From positions 1-8,518 of the forward strand of contig CATPCO010000661.1 in NCBI GenBank assembly GCA_955652925.1: DNA of 8,518 nt, given 5' to 3'. Position 1 is the stretch's first letter; each line of letters starts with the position of its first letter. A program made the position numbers and the translations under genes. Source of the DNA: an uncultured Xanthobacteraceae bacterium. GTDB taxonomy: Bacteria > Pseudomonadota > Alphaproteobacteria > Rhizobiales > Xanthobacteraceae. Under the pieces are notes generated by a model, which was not told the DNA's origin, did not search any database, and was given only the letters and a program-made list of their open reading frames with translations. Of the stretch, positions 1 to 7,522 are shown in pieces.

Positions 1-1307
1 ACGAAGGCCCGAACGCGAAAATAAATTCCAGCGACATTTGGAACCATTTGCGCGCGGCCAGCAAAGAAGACGGCGTGGTCGCAAAATCGCTCGGCGACAT
101 CGCCAAGGGCCTGACCCAGGGTGAAAGGGTCGATGCCGAATACGAGCTGCCGTTTTTGGCGCATGCGCCGATGGAGCCGCTCAATTGCACGGTCCGCGTC
201 ACGGCTGAAGGGTGCGAGGTGTGGACCGGCACGCAAGTGCTCTCGCGGGTACAGGAATATGCTGCAAATGCCGCCGGTCTTCCGCTCGACAAGGTGACGG
301 CGCACAACCACCTGCTGGGCGGCGGTTTCGGCCGTCGGCTCGAAGCCGACATGGTGGCCGCTGCCGTGCGCATCGGCAAAAATGTCGATGGGCCGGTCAA
401 AGTCGTCTGGACCCGCGAGGAGGACATCCAGCACGACATTTATCGGCCGGTTTATCGCGACGTGATTTCGGCCACTTTATCCGGCGGCAAGATTGTCGCC
501 TGGAAATACCGCATAGCCGGTTCATCGATCTTGGCGCGCTGGCTGCCGCCCGCCTTCCAGAACGGCATCGATATCGACGCGGTCGATAGCGCGGTCGACA
601 ATCCCTATGACATTCCAAATTTCCAGGTCGAGTATGTCCGCGCCGAGCCGCCGGCGGTGCCGACCGGATTTTGGCGCGGCGTCGGACCAAACAATAATGT
701 CTTTGCCACTGAATGCTTCATGGATGAATTGGCTCGAAAAGCCGACGCCGATCCGGTCGCATTCCGCATCGGTATGCTCGACAAGACGCCGCGACTGAAG
801 GCGGCGCTCCAACTCGTCGCGGAGAAATCCGGCTGGGGTCAGCCGCTGCCACGCCGGACCGGGCGCGGTGTCTGTGCGCAGCCGTCGTTCGGCAGCTTCA
901 TTGCCACGGTGGTCGAAGCCGAGGTTGATGAGCACGGCGACGTGCATCTGCGGCGGGTGACATCGGCGGTCGATACCGGCATTGCCGTTAATCCCGATAC
1001 CATCGTCGCGCAGTTGCAGGGTGGGCTGATCTTCGGCCTGACAGCCGCGTTGTTCGGCGAAATCACGATCGAGCGCGGCCGCGTGCGCCAATCGAACTTC
1101 AACGATTATCGCATGCTGCGCATTGACGAAGTACCCAAGATCGAGGTTCACCTCATCAAGAGCGGCGAGGATCCCGGCGGCATCGGCGAAACCGGCGCAA
1201 CCGCCGGGCCGCCTGCCTTGCGCAACGCGATCTACGCGGCGACCGGCGTGGCATTGCGCCGGCTGCCGATCGACCGCAAGGCACTCGCCATTCCGGGAAA
1301 GGCGTAG
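1..1307 (+). CDS. Molybdopterin-binding (large) subunit of an isoquinoline 1-oxidoreductase/nicotinate dehydrogenase-type Mo-hydroxylase, 5'-truncated
   Basis: Partial gene. The frame is open from base 3 with no stop, and the residues before the first possible start (TTG at 48) already read like family sequence (SSDIWNHLRAA), so the true start lies upstream. About 434 residues are visible; the family is usually 700-800, so this is the C-terminal half or more. Visible family motifs are FLAHAPMEPLNC (about 153-188), the glycine-rich pterin-contact motif GGGFGRR (318-338), HDIYRP, GFWRGVGPNNN followed by ECFMDELA, DTGIAVNPD, and GIGETG near the C-terminus. The Glu codon at 1188-1190 is the conserved active-site Glu by family analogy. 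Such enzymes hydroxylate N-heterocycles or oxidise aldehydes using water, and pass electrons through a [2Fe-2S] subunit to a cytochrome c. The cytochrome gene directly downstream fits this. Family assignment is strong; the substrate is unknown, and aldehyde dehydrogenase of the acetic-acid-bacteria type is an equal candidate. Confidence 0.9.
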   Translation, partial: EGPNAKINSSDIWNHLRAASKEDGVVAKSLGDIAKGLTQGERVDAEYELPFLAHAPMEPLNCTVRVTAEGCEVWTGTQVLSRVQEYAANAAGLPLDKVTAHNHLLGGGFGRRLEADMVAAAVRIGKNVDGPVKVVWTREEDIQHDIYRPVYRDVISATLSGGKIVAWKYRIAGSSILARWLPPAFQNGIDIDAVDSAVDNPYDIPNFQVEYVRAEPPAVPTGFWRGVGPNNNVFATECFMDELARKADADPVAFRIGMLDKTPRLKAALQLVAEKSGWGQPLPRRTGRGVCAQPSFGSFIATVVEAEVDEHGDVHLRRVTSAVDTGIAVNPDTIVAQLQGGLIFGLTAALFGEITIERGRVRQSNFNDYRMLRIDEVPKIEVHLIKSGEDPGGIGETGATAGPPALRNAIYAATGVALRRLPIDRKALAIPGKA

Positions 1308-1311
1308 CCGG

Positions 1312-2643
1312 ATGCGCAGGCGTGGTGCAATTTTCGCTATTGCGCTCGTGGTCATCGTTGCTCTGGCGGCTTTGGCTTGGAAAATATTCAATCCAGGACC
1401 GATGGCGTTCGCCGGAGGATCGACAGTCGCCCTCGCCGACTACCGCGCCGCCAATCCGACGGGCGTTCCCGCCGATCTCGCCAATGCCGACATAGTCAGA
1501 CGCGGCGAATATCTCGCGCGGGCCGCCGACTGCATGGTCTGTCACACCGCGCCAGACGGCGCGGAATATGCCGGCGGGCTCGCCTTTCTTACGCCGTTCG
1601 GGACGCTCTACTCGACTAACATCACGCCCGACAAGGAAACCGGCATTGGCAGTTACACCGATCAGGATTTTCTTAACGCCGTGCAGCGCGGGGTGCGCCC
1701 CGGCGGTACGCGTCTTTATCCCGCGATGCCGTTCCCGTCCTATACCTATATGACCGACAATGACGCGCTTGCGATCAAGGCCTATTTGTTCAGCTTGCCG
1801 GCCGTGCATGCCGCCGCTGTGGAGAATACGCTTGGCTTTCCGTTCAACCAGCGCTGGCTGATGGGTTTCTGGTCTGCGTTCTTCAACGAAAATCGGCGGT
1901 TTCAGCCCAACACGGCGCAGAGCGCGGAATGGAACAGGGGCGCGTATGTCGCCGAAGCACTCGCGCATTGCGGCGAATGTCACACGCCGCGAAATTTGGC
2001 TTTTGCGCTTGATAACAGAAACAAATTCAAGGGTGCGGTGACAGCCGGCTGGTACGCCTTCAATATCACGTCCGACAAGGGATCCGGCGTAGGCGGCTGG
2101 AGCGACGATGAATTGCGCGCCTACTTGGCGGCGGGCCACGCTTCGCGCCGCGGCACGGCAGCGGGTCCGATGGGTGAGGCTGTCGATCAAAGCTTGCGCG
2201 GCATGGTTCCGGCCGATATCCGCGCGCTGGTCACCTATGTGCGGAGCGTCCCTCCGCTGGTCTCAGCGGATTTACCGGCAAACCTCGCGCCGCCGGCTCC
2301 GCCTTCCCACAAGGAAGGGCCCACGACCGATATCGTCGGCAAGCGCGTGTTCGAGGGCGCTTGCGTCCATTGTCACGACTGGACCGGTGTAAGCCAGATC
2401 TCGCCTTTCGCGACAATTGCCGGCACGCGTGACGATCGCACCGCAACCAATGTCGTGCAGATCGTCATTTCCGGCACGGCGCGCCACACGCCCGACGGGG
2501 TCATATCGATGCCGGCCTTCGGCAGCCAATATTCGGACACCGAAATCGCCGCCGTTGCGAACTATGTGACCGCACGCTTCGGTGTGCAGTCCGACGTCAC
2601 CGCTAAGGAGGTCGCCAAGCTACGAAACTCAACGTCTCGTTGA
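1312..2643 (+). CDS. Membrane-anchored tri-haem cytochrome c subunit (electron acceptor of the upstream Mo-hydroxylase)
   Basis: A 443-residue protein. The ATG at 1312 is chosen because it lies 4 bp after the upstream stop, has GGGAAAGG at 1295-1302, and opens a clean export signal or anchor: MRRRG and then a hydrophobic run to about residue 23. The same frame is open further upstream, but that would overlap the previous gene and bury the signal. Three c-type haem sites are visible: CMVCH (74-78), CGECH (220-224) and CVHCH (351-355). Likely Met axial ligands are M139 (YPAMPFPSY), M287 (AAGPMGE) and M400 (ISMPAFG). This three-domain layout matches the cytochrome subunits of gluconate, alcohol and aldehyde dehydrogenases of acetic acid bacteria, and the cytochrome part fused onto NicB in Pseudomonas nicotinate dehydrogenase. 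It should sit on the periplasmic face and carry electrons from the Mo enzyme to quinone or to another cytochrome. Co-transcription with the upstream gene is very likely; the final acceptor is inferred. Confidence 0.92.
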   Translation: MRRRGAIFAIALVVIVALAALAWKIFNPGPMAFAGGSTVALADYRAANPTGVPADLANADIVRRGEYLARAADCMVCHTAPDGAEYAGGLAFLTPFGTLYSTNITPDKETGIGSYTDQDFLNAVQRGVRPGGTRLYPAMPFPSYTYMTDNDALAIKAYLFSLPAVHAAAVENTLGFPFNQRWLMGFWSAFFNENRRFQPNTAQSAEWNRGAYVAEALAHCGECHTPRNLAFALDNRNKFKGAVTAGWYAFNITSDKGSGVGGWSDDELRAYLAAGHASRRGTAAGPMGEAVDQSLRGMVPADIRALVTYVRSVPPLVSADLPANLAPPAPPSHKEGPTTDIVGKRVFEGACVHCHDWTGVSQISPFATIAGTRDDRTATNVVQIVISGTARHTPDGVISMPAFGSQYSDTEIAAVANYVTARFGVQSDVTAKEVAKLRNSTSR

Positions 2644-2676
2644 TTTTTTCGCTGTTACCAGTGAGACGGACACTCT

Positions 2677-2704
2677 AAGCGACCCCTCAGCCCGGGGCTA
2701 GCTT
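2677..2704. other. Imperfect inverted repeat in the gap before poxB
   Basis: AAGC at 2677-2680 and CCCC at 2683-2686 can pair with GGGG at 2694-2697 and GCTT at 2701-2704. One A-T pair lies between the two blocks, with a mismatch and a bulge, and the loop is about 7 nt. No T-run follows, so it is not a canonical intrinsic terminator. It could be an operator, a weak RNA hairpin or chance. The rest of the 136-bp gap (2644-2779) holds no gene and no convincing -35/-10 pair that I can point to. Confidence 0.3.
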
Positions 2705-2764
2705 CCGGTCAATGTCCGTATCGGTGTCGGCCTTCGAGCAGTACTCTGGTCTTAAATTGAACTC

Positions 2765-2770
2765 GGAGGA
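2765..2770 (+). promoter_or_regulatory. poxB ribosome binding site
   Basis: GGAGGA lies 9 nt before the ATG at 2780 and is a near-ideal Shine-Dalgarno sequence. It fixes the poxB start. The ATG at 2770 is in another frame, and the start it supports aligns with the family N-terminus. Confidence 0.75.
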
Positions 2771-2779
2771 TGAAGGGCG

Positions 2780-4513
2780 ATGCAAACTGTTGCAGACCAA
2801 TTCGTCGAAACTCTCGCTGCCGCCGGCGTCAAGCGCATCTACGGCATCGTCGGCGACAGCCTCAACGGGCTCACGGATGCTGTCCGCCGTCAAGGCAAGA
2901 TCGAGTGGCTGCATGTGCGGCACGAGGAGGTCGCCGCCTTTGCCGCCGGCGCCGAGGCGCATCTGACCGGAGAGCTCGCCGTCTGCGCAGGAAGCTGCGG
3001 ACCGGGCAATCTGCACCTCATCAACGGTTTGTTCGATTGTCACCGATCGCGCGTGCCCGTGCTCGCCATCGCCGCGCACATCCCGTCGCCGGAGATCGGC
3101 AGCGGCTATTTTCAGGAGACCCACCCGCAGGCGCTGTTTCAAGAGTGCAGCCATTATTGCGAGCTGGTCTCGGCGGCCCACCAAATGCCGCGCGTGCTCG
3201 AGGTTGCTATCCGCGAAGCGGTCGGCAAGCGCGGCGCGTCGGTTATTGTGATCCCGGGCGATGTTGCCTTGCAGGCCGCTTCGGACGCGCCGCCCGCCAA
3301 AGCGGATGGGTTGCTGCCACGCCCGCCGGTGGTCACGCCATCGCGGGGCGATCTCGATCGGCTTGCTGCGCTGCTCAACGGCGACGACCGCATCACCATC
3401 CTGTGCGGCTCGGGATGCCAGGGCGCGCACGACGAGCTCATAGTGCTCGGCGAGCGCCTCAAAGCACCCATGGTTCACGCGCTGCGCGGCAAGGAGCACG
3501 TCGAGTGGGACAACCCCTACGACGTCGGCATGACCGGGCTCATTGGCTTCGCGTCCGGCTATTACGCCATGCGGGACTGCGACGTGCTGCTGATGCTCGG
3601 GACCGACTTCCCCTATCGTCAATTCTATCCGCAAGGAGACGGTGTCCGCATCGCGCAAGTCGATCTGCGGCCGCAGAACATCGGGCGCCGCGCCGCTGTC
3701 GATCTCGGCGTCGTCGGCGACGTGCGCGCGACGCTGGCGGCGCTGCTTGCGCTGCTCGACCAGAAGCGCGACGACACCCATCTTACCCGGGCGCAGCAGC
3801 ATTACACCAGGTCGCGCAAGGCACTCGACGACCTCGCCAAAGGCACGCCCGGCAAACGGCTGATCCACCCGCAGCAGATCGCCAAAGCGATCAGCGACCA
3901 TGCGGCAGCGGACGCCATCTTTACTTGCGACGTTGGCCTCCCCACGGTGTGGGCCGCGCGGTATCTCGCGATGAATGGAAAGCGCCGGCTCCTCGGGTCG
4001 TTCTGGCACGGCTCGATGGCGAATGCGATGGCTCAGAGCATCGGCGCCCAGGCTGCCTTCCCCGGCCGGCAGGTGATCTCGCTCTCCGGCGACGGCGGCT
4101 TCACCATGCTGATGGGAGATTTCATCAGCCTGGCGCAACTCAAATTGCCGGTGAAGATCGTCGTCTTCAACAACGGTACGCTCGGCTTCGTCGAGCTTGA
4201 GCAGAAGTCAACCGGGTTTCTCGAATTTGGCACGGAACTAAACAACCCGAACTTCGCGGCCATGGCCGAAGCCGTCGGCATCCGCGGCATTCGTATCGAG
4301 GATGCGGGCAAGGTGGAGGACGCAATCGCCGCTGCCTTGGCGCATGACGGCCCCGTTCTCGTCGATGCAGTTGTCAACCGGACAGAGCTTGCCATGCCGC
4401 CCTCGATCACCCTCGATATGGCGAAGGGCTTCACGCTCTACATGGTGAAGGCGATCATGAGCGGCCGCGGCGATGAGATCATTGACCTCGCCAAGACGAA
4501 TCTCTGGCGCTGA
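2780..4513 (+). CDS. poxB: Pyruvate:ubiquinone oxidoreductase (pyruvate dehydrogenase, quinone; pyruvate oxidase), ThDP- and FAD-dependent
   Basis: A 577-residue protein; E. coli PoxB is 572 and aligns by eye along the whole length. The enzyme decarboxylates pyruvate to acetate and CO2 and passes two electrons through FAD to ubiquinone at the inner membrane (EC 1.2.5.1). The N-terminal ThDP domain has VKRIYGIVGDSLNGL and the catalytic Glu in RHEEVAAFAAGAEA (E50). The segment AGSCGPGNLHLINGLFDCHR and the motif GSGYFQETHPQ are near-identical to PoxB. The central FAD domain has LCGSGCQGAH and HALRGKEHVEWDNPYDVGMTG. The C-terminal ThDP/Mg motif runs from GDGG (437-440) to NN (464-465). The last residues, from AKGFTLYM through SGRGDEIIDLAKTN to the end, match the amphipathic helix that lets E. 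coli PoxB bind lipid and become active, so membrane association is expected. The close match argues against acetolactate synthase or phosphate-dependent pyruvate oxidase. Its position upstream of a quinol oxidase operon fits its role. Confidence 0.95.
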   Translation: MQTVADQFVETLAAAGVKRIYGIVGDSLNGLTDAVRRQGKIEWLHVRHEEVAAFAAGAEAHLTGELAVCAGSCGPGNLHLINGLFDCHRSRVPVLAIAAHIPSPEIGSGYFQETHPQALFQECSHYCELVSAAHQMPRVLEVAIREAVGKRGASVIVIPGDVALQAASDAPPAKADGLLPRPPVVTPSRGDLDRLAALLNGDDRITILCGSGCQGAHDELIVLGERLKAPMVHALRGKEHVEWDNPYDVGMTGLIGFASGYYAMRDCDVLLMLGTDFPYRQFYPQGDGVRIAQVDLRPQNIGRRAAVDLGVVGDVRATLAALLALLDQKRDDTHLTRAQQHYTRSRKALDDLAKGTPGKRLIHPQQIAKAISDHAAADAIFTCDVGLPTVWAARYLAMNGKRRLLGSFWHGSMANAMAQSIGAQAAFPGRQVISLSGDGGFTMLMGDFISLAQLKLPVKIVVFNNGTLGFVELEQKSTGFLEFGTELNNPNFAAMAEAVGIRGIRIEDAGKVEDAIAAALAHDGPVLVDAVVNRTELAMPPSITLDMAKGFTLYMVKAIMSGRGDEIIDLAKTNLWR

Positions 4514-4574
4514 AGGGAACACCACACCCCGCGCGCAGTTTTTTTTATCAGGCTCTGGACAGACGAGGTTTGAT
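4514..4574 (+). other. poxB-cyoA intergenic spacer with a T8 tract
   Basis: This 61-bp spacer holds eight consecutive T at 4539-4546, just after a GC-rich stretch (CCCCGCGCGCAG). I cannot draw a strong stem before the T-run: the best options are a 3-bp GGG/CCC pairing or the self-complementary GCGCGC. A full terminator is therefore unlikely, but pausing or partial termination is possible. No clear promoter for cyoA is visible here. Confidence 0.35.
4565..4568 (+). promoter_or_regulatory. cyoA ribosome binding site deciding the start
   Basis: GAGG lies 6 nt before the ATG at 4575. The alternative in-frame ATG at 4608 has no comparable purine tract in front of it, so 4575 is preferred even though it gives a long signal peptide. 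Confidence 0.5.
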
Positions 4575-5537
4575 ATGCGGTACGGTGTACTACAGCGGTT
4601 GCCGGCCATGTTGAACCGATTGTCATTGCGCACGACGGTGGAAAGCAGCGGTTCAATTCGAGCGGTCTCCGTTGTAGCCATTGTCTTGATCGGAGCAGCC
4701 GCGCTGGGCGGCTGCTCCGAAGGCGTGCTCGATCCGAAAGGACCCATCGCCTCTGGCGAACGGCAGATTCTGTTCAACTCGCTCGGCATCATGCTGGCGA
4801 TCGTGATCCCGACGATCCTCGCCACCCTTGGCGTCGCCTTCTGGTTTCGCTCGTCCAATGCGCGTGCCGTCTACCTGCCGGATTTCGAGTATTCCGGCCG
4901 TCTCGAGCTGCTCGTTTGGTCGATCCCGGCAATGACGGTGCTGTTGGTGGGCGGCGTCGCTTGGATCGGCGCACATGACCTTGATCCGCACAAGCCGATT
5001 AGCTCTACGGCCAAGCCGCTTAACGTTCAGGTCGTCTCACTCGATTGGAAATGGCTGTTCATCTATCCCGAGCAAGGCATTGCCAGCGTCAATCAGCTGA
5101 CCGTCCCGGCCGGCATCCCGATCAGCTTCGAGCTGACCTCCGCGACCGTCATGAACAGCTTCTTCGTGCCGCAGCTGGGCAGCCAGATCTACACCATGTC
5201 GGGAATGGCGACGCACCTTCAGCTGCAGGCTGACCACGTTGGAGCCTACCCCGGGCTCTCAGCCAATTTCAGCGGCGATGGCTTTGCCGACATGCGCTTT
5301 ACCGTGGATGCAGTGCCGCCCGAGCAGTTTGCGCAATGGGTCACTGCAGCTCGCAACGGCGGCCCGGAGCTCGACGCAGCCAGCTATGTCGATCTCGCCA
5401 AGCCGAGCCATGCAGTTGCGCCGTTCACCTATCGCTCCGTCGCACCAGGCCTGTTCAGCGGCATCTTGAAGGTCGGGATGTCCGTGGGTGACTCGCTTTA
5501 TCTCACCCCCCCGGCGTCACAGAGGGCGGAACGATGA
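4575..5537 (+). CDS. cyoA: Cytochrome bo3-type ubiquinol oxidase subunit II (lipoprotein)
   Basis: A 320-residue protein from the ATG at 4575 (E. coli CyoA is 315). The N-terminus is an export signal ending in a lipobox-like ALGGC with Cys47, followed by EGVLDPKGPI as in CyoA, so lipid modification is expected. Two membrane helices follow at about 66-90 and 110-133, then a periplasmic cupredoxin domain with VVSLDWKWLFIYPEQGIASVN and NSFFVPQLGSQIYTMSGM (194-211). The CuA-binding Cys, His and Met set of cytochrome c oxidase subunit II is absent from that loop, which marks a quinol-oxidising rather than a cytochrome c-oxidising enzyme. The subunit is structural and supports the quinol-oxidising core. 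Its stop overlaps the cyoB start (ATGA). Start choice is the main doubt: from 4608 the protein would be 11 residues shorter, with Cys36 as the lipid site, closer to the E. coli signal length. Confidence 0.95.
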   Translation: MRYGVLQRLPAMLNRLSLRTTVESSGSIRAVSVVAIVLIGAAALGGCSEGVLDPKGPIASGERQILFNSLGIMLAIVIPTILATLGVAFWFRSSNARAVYLPDFEYSGRLELLVWSIPAMTVLLVGGVAWIGAHDLDPHKPISSTAKPLNVQVVSLDWKWLFIYPEQGIASVNQLTVPAGIPISFELTSATVMNSFFVPQLGSQIYTMSGMATHLQLQADHVGAYPGLSANFSGDGFADMRFTVDAVPPEQFAQWVTAARNGGPELDAASYVDLAKPSHAVAPFTYRSVAPGLFSGILKVGMSVGDSLYLTPPASQRAER

Positions 5538-7522
5538 ATCTGCTTGGCAAGCTCAGCTGGAGCGCGATCCCGTTCGATCAGCCGATCGTAATGTTTGCGT
5601 CGGCGGGAATGATCCTGGGCATCGTGCTCGTTCTTTCGTGGGTCACGCTGAAGGGATATTGGCCTTATCTGTGGCGCGAGTGGCTCACGTCCGTCGACCA
5701 TAAGCGCATCGGCGTGATGTATTGCGTGCTGGCACTGCTCATGCTGCTGCGTGGCTTCGCCGATGCCATCATGATGCGCTCGCAGCAGGCCGTCGCCGCC
5801 GGCGGCGCGCAGGGCTACCTGCCGCCGGAGCATTTTGACCAGATTTTCTCGGCGCATGGCACGATCATGATCTTCTTCATGGCGATGCCGTTCATGATCG
5901 GGCTGATGAATTTTGCGGTGCCGCTGCAACTCGGCATTCGCGACGTGGCCTTTCCGACGATGAACTCCGTGAGCTTATGGCTGACCGCGTCGGGCATCCT
6001 TTTAGTGAACATCTCGCTGGTTGTCGGCGAGTTCGCAAAAACGGGCTGGGTCGCGTATCCGCCGCTCAGCGAGCTGCAATTCTCCCCCGGCGTCGGCGTC
6101 GACTACTACCTCTGGGCGCTGCAAATCTCCGGCGTCGGTACGTTGCTGACCGGAATAAATTTCGTCACCACGATTCTGAAAATGCGGGCACCCGGGATGG
6201 GCTATATGCGCATGCCGGTTTTCTGCTGGACGGCGCTCGCCACCAATCTGCTCATTATCGCAGCCTTTCCGGTCCTGACCGCGACCTTCGCGATGCTGCT
6301 GCTCGACCGTTATCTCGGCTTTCACTTCTTCACGCTCGCTGGCCAGGGCAACCAGATGATGTACGTCAACCTGTTCTGGGTTTGGGGTCATCCGGAGGTC
6401 TACATCCTAGTCTTGCCGGCGTTCGGGGTCTTTTCGGAGGTTATCGCCACCTTCTCCGGCAAGCCGCTGTTCGGCTATCGCTCGATGGTCGCCGCCACCA
6501 TGGCGATCTGCGTGCTGTCCTTCCTTGTCTGGCTGCATCATTTCTTCACCATGGGCGCCGGCGCGGACGTCAACGGCTTCTTCGGCGTCATGACCATGAT
6601 CATCGCGGTGCCGACCGGCGTAAAAGTCTTCAATTGGCTGTTCACGATGTGGGGCGGGCGCGTTCGTTTCACGGTGCCGGTCCTGTGGGCGATCGGGTTC
6701 ATGGTGACATTCGTCATCGGCGGCATGACCGGCGTGCTGATGGCCGTGCCTCCTGCCGATTTCCAGCTGCACAACAGCCTGTTCCTGGTCGCGCATTTCC
6801 ATAACGTCATCATTGGCGGCGTCCTCTTCGGCGCGATGGCGGGCTACAACTACTGGTTCCCGAAGGCATTCGGCTTCACGCTGAATGAACGCTGGGGCCG
6901 GGCATCGTTCTGGTGCTGGCTGATCGGCTTCTATGTCGCGTTCATGCCGCTCTATGTGCTGGGCCTCATGGGCATGACCCGGCGCATGCAGCATTACGAC
7001 GATCTGAGCTGGCAGCCGTGGCTGCAGGTGGCGGCGGTCGGTGCCCTCATAATTCTCGCAGGGATCGCCTGTCAGATCGTGCAGCTCGTGGTGTCGATCC
7101 GCACCCGTGTGACGCACCGCGATGTGACCGGGGACCCTTGGAACGGCCGCACGCTGGAATGGTCGACGGCCTCGCCGCCGCCGGCCTGGAATTATGCCGT
7201 CCTGCCGCATGTCGCTGAGAGGGACGCCTATTGGATCAGGAAAAAGTCCGTGCGCGCGAAACAAGATCAGCCAGCACAAGCACGCGAGTACGAGCCGATC
7301 GAGATGCCGAAAAACACCGCGACCGGCTTCGTCAACGCGTTCTTCGCCGTCGTCATCGGCTTTGCGCTGATCTGGCACATCTGGTGGATGGCGGGTGTCG
7401 GATTGTTCGGCGCATTCCTGACAATGCTTGCCTTCGTGTTTCGCGATAAGGAGGAAGTCGAGATACCGGCTGAGCGGCTTGCCCAGTTCGATCGCGCTCA
7501 CCAGGCGGAGGTGGCGTCATGA
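5534..7522 (+). CDS. cyoB: Cytochrome bo3-type ubiquinol oxidase subunit I (haem-copper catalytic subunit)
   Basis: A 662-residue polytopic protein (E. coli CyoB is 663). It oxidises ubiquinol, reduces O2 to water and pumps protons. Every key residue I located sits exactly two positions after its E. coli counterpart: low-spin haem ligands H108 and H421, CuB ligands H286, H335 and H336, the high-spin haem ligand H423, the cross-linked Tyr Y290 and the gating Glu E288 in WGHPEVY. The D-channel entry D137, the K-channel K364, and the quinone-site residues R73, D77 and H100 are also present. The enzyme therefore looks fully competent. The C-terminal part keeps GDPWNGRTLEW and SPPPAWNYAVLPHV, typical of quinol oxidases. 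Whether the high-spin haem is O (bo3) or A (ba3, as in some acetic acid bacteria) cannot be told from sequence. AGAGGG at 5521-5526 serves as ribosome binding site inside the end of cyoA, suggesting coupled translation. Confidence 0.98.
   Translation: MNLLGKLSWSAIPFDQPIVMFASAGMILGIVLVLSWVTLKGYWPYLWREWLTSVDHKRIGVMYCVLALLMLLRGFADAIMMRSQQAVAAGGAQGYLPPEHFDQIFSAHGTIMIFFMAMPFMIGLMNFAVPLQLGIRDVAFPTMNSVSLWLTASGILLVNISLVVGEFAKTGWVAYPPLSELQFSPGVGVDYYLWALQISGVGTLLTGINFVTTILKMRAPGMGYMRMPVFCWTALATNLLIIAAFPVLTATFAMLLLDRYLGFHFFTLAGQGNQMMYVNLFWVWGHPEVYILVLPAFGVFSEVIATFSGKPLFGYRSMVAATMAICVLSFLVWLHHFFTMGAGADVNGFFGVMTMIIAVPTGVKVFNWLFTMWGGRVRFTVPVLWAIGFMVTFVIGGMTGVLMAVPPADFQLHNSLFLVAHFHNVIIGGVLFGAMAGYNYWFPKAFGFTLNERWGRASFWCWLIGFYVAFMPLYVLGLMGMTRRMQHYDDLSWQPWLQVAAVGALIILAGIACQIVQLVVSIRTRVTHRDVTGDPWNGRTLEWSTASPPPAWNYAVLPHVAERDAYWIRKKSVRAKQDQPAQAREYEPIEMPKNTATGFVNAFFAVVIGFALIWHIWWMAGVGLFGAFLTMLAFVFRDKEEVEIPAERLAQFDRAHQAEVAS

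Noticed and set aside
522..1391. Minus-strand open frame opposite the Mo-subunit gene (289 codons)
   Set aside because: Lies under a gene with clear conserved motifs, and its product has no recognisable domain.
2712..2779. Possible leader peptide from the ATG at 2712 running into poxB in another frame
   Set aside because: No Shine-Dalgarno before it, no regulatory codon run, and the frame continues deep into poxB rather than ending before it.
2687..4138. Long minus-strand open frame opposite poxB (483 codons)
   Set aside because: It mirrors the codon structure of poxB, whose full-length family match is unambiguous. The predicted product has the Arg/Ala/Gly-rich composition of an antisense shadow in GC-rich DNA and no recognisable motif.
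2770..4200. Plus-strand open frame in another phase over poxB (476 codons)
   Set aside because: Extremely Arg-rich product without family motifs. It overlaps poxB for nearly its whole length and is a frame shadow.
4482..4510. TTGACC near the end of poxB as a -35 box for cyoA
   Set aside because: No acceptable -10 element 16-18 bp downstream, and the box lies within the conserved C-terminal coding sequence of poxB.
2780..4513. Acetolactate synthase, oxalyl-CoA decarboxylase or phosphate-dependent pyruvate oxidase
   Set aside because: Near full-length agreement with E. coli PoxB, including the membrane-binding C-terminal helix missing from those enzymes.
6407..7501. Minus-strand open frame opposite the end of cyoB (364 codons)
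   Set aside because: His/Arg/Asp-rich product typical of the reverse complement of a membrane-protein gene; no motif and no independent ribosome binding site.
4575..7522. Cytochrome c oxidase (aa3, coxBA) instead of a quinol oxidase
   Set aside because: Subunit II lacks the CuA Cys/His/Met ligands, and subunit I has the R73/D77/H100 quinone-site set and CyoB-type C-terminus.
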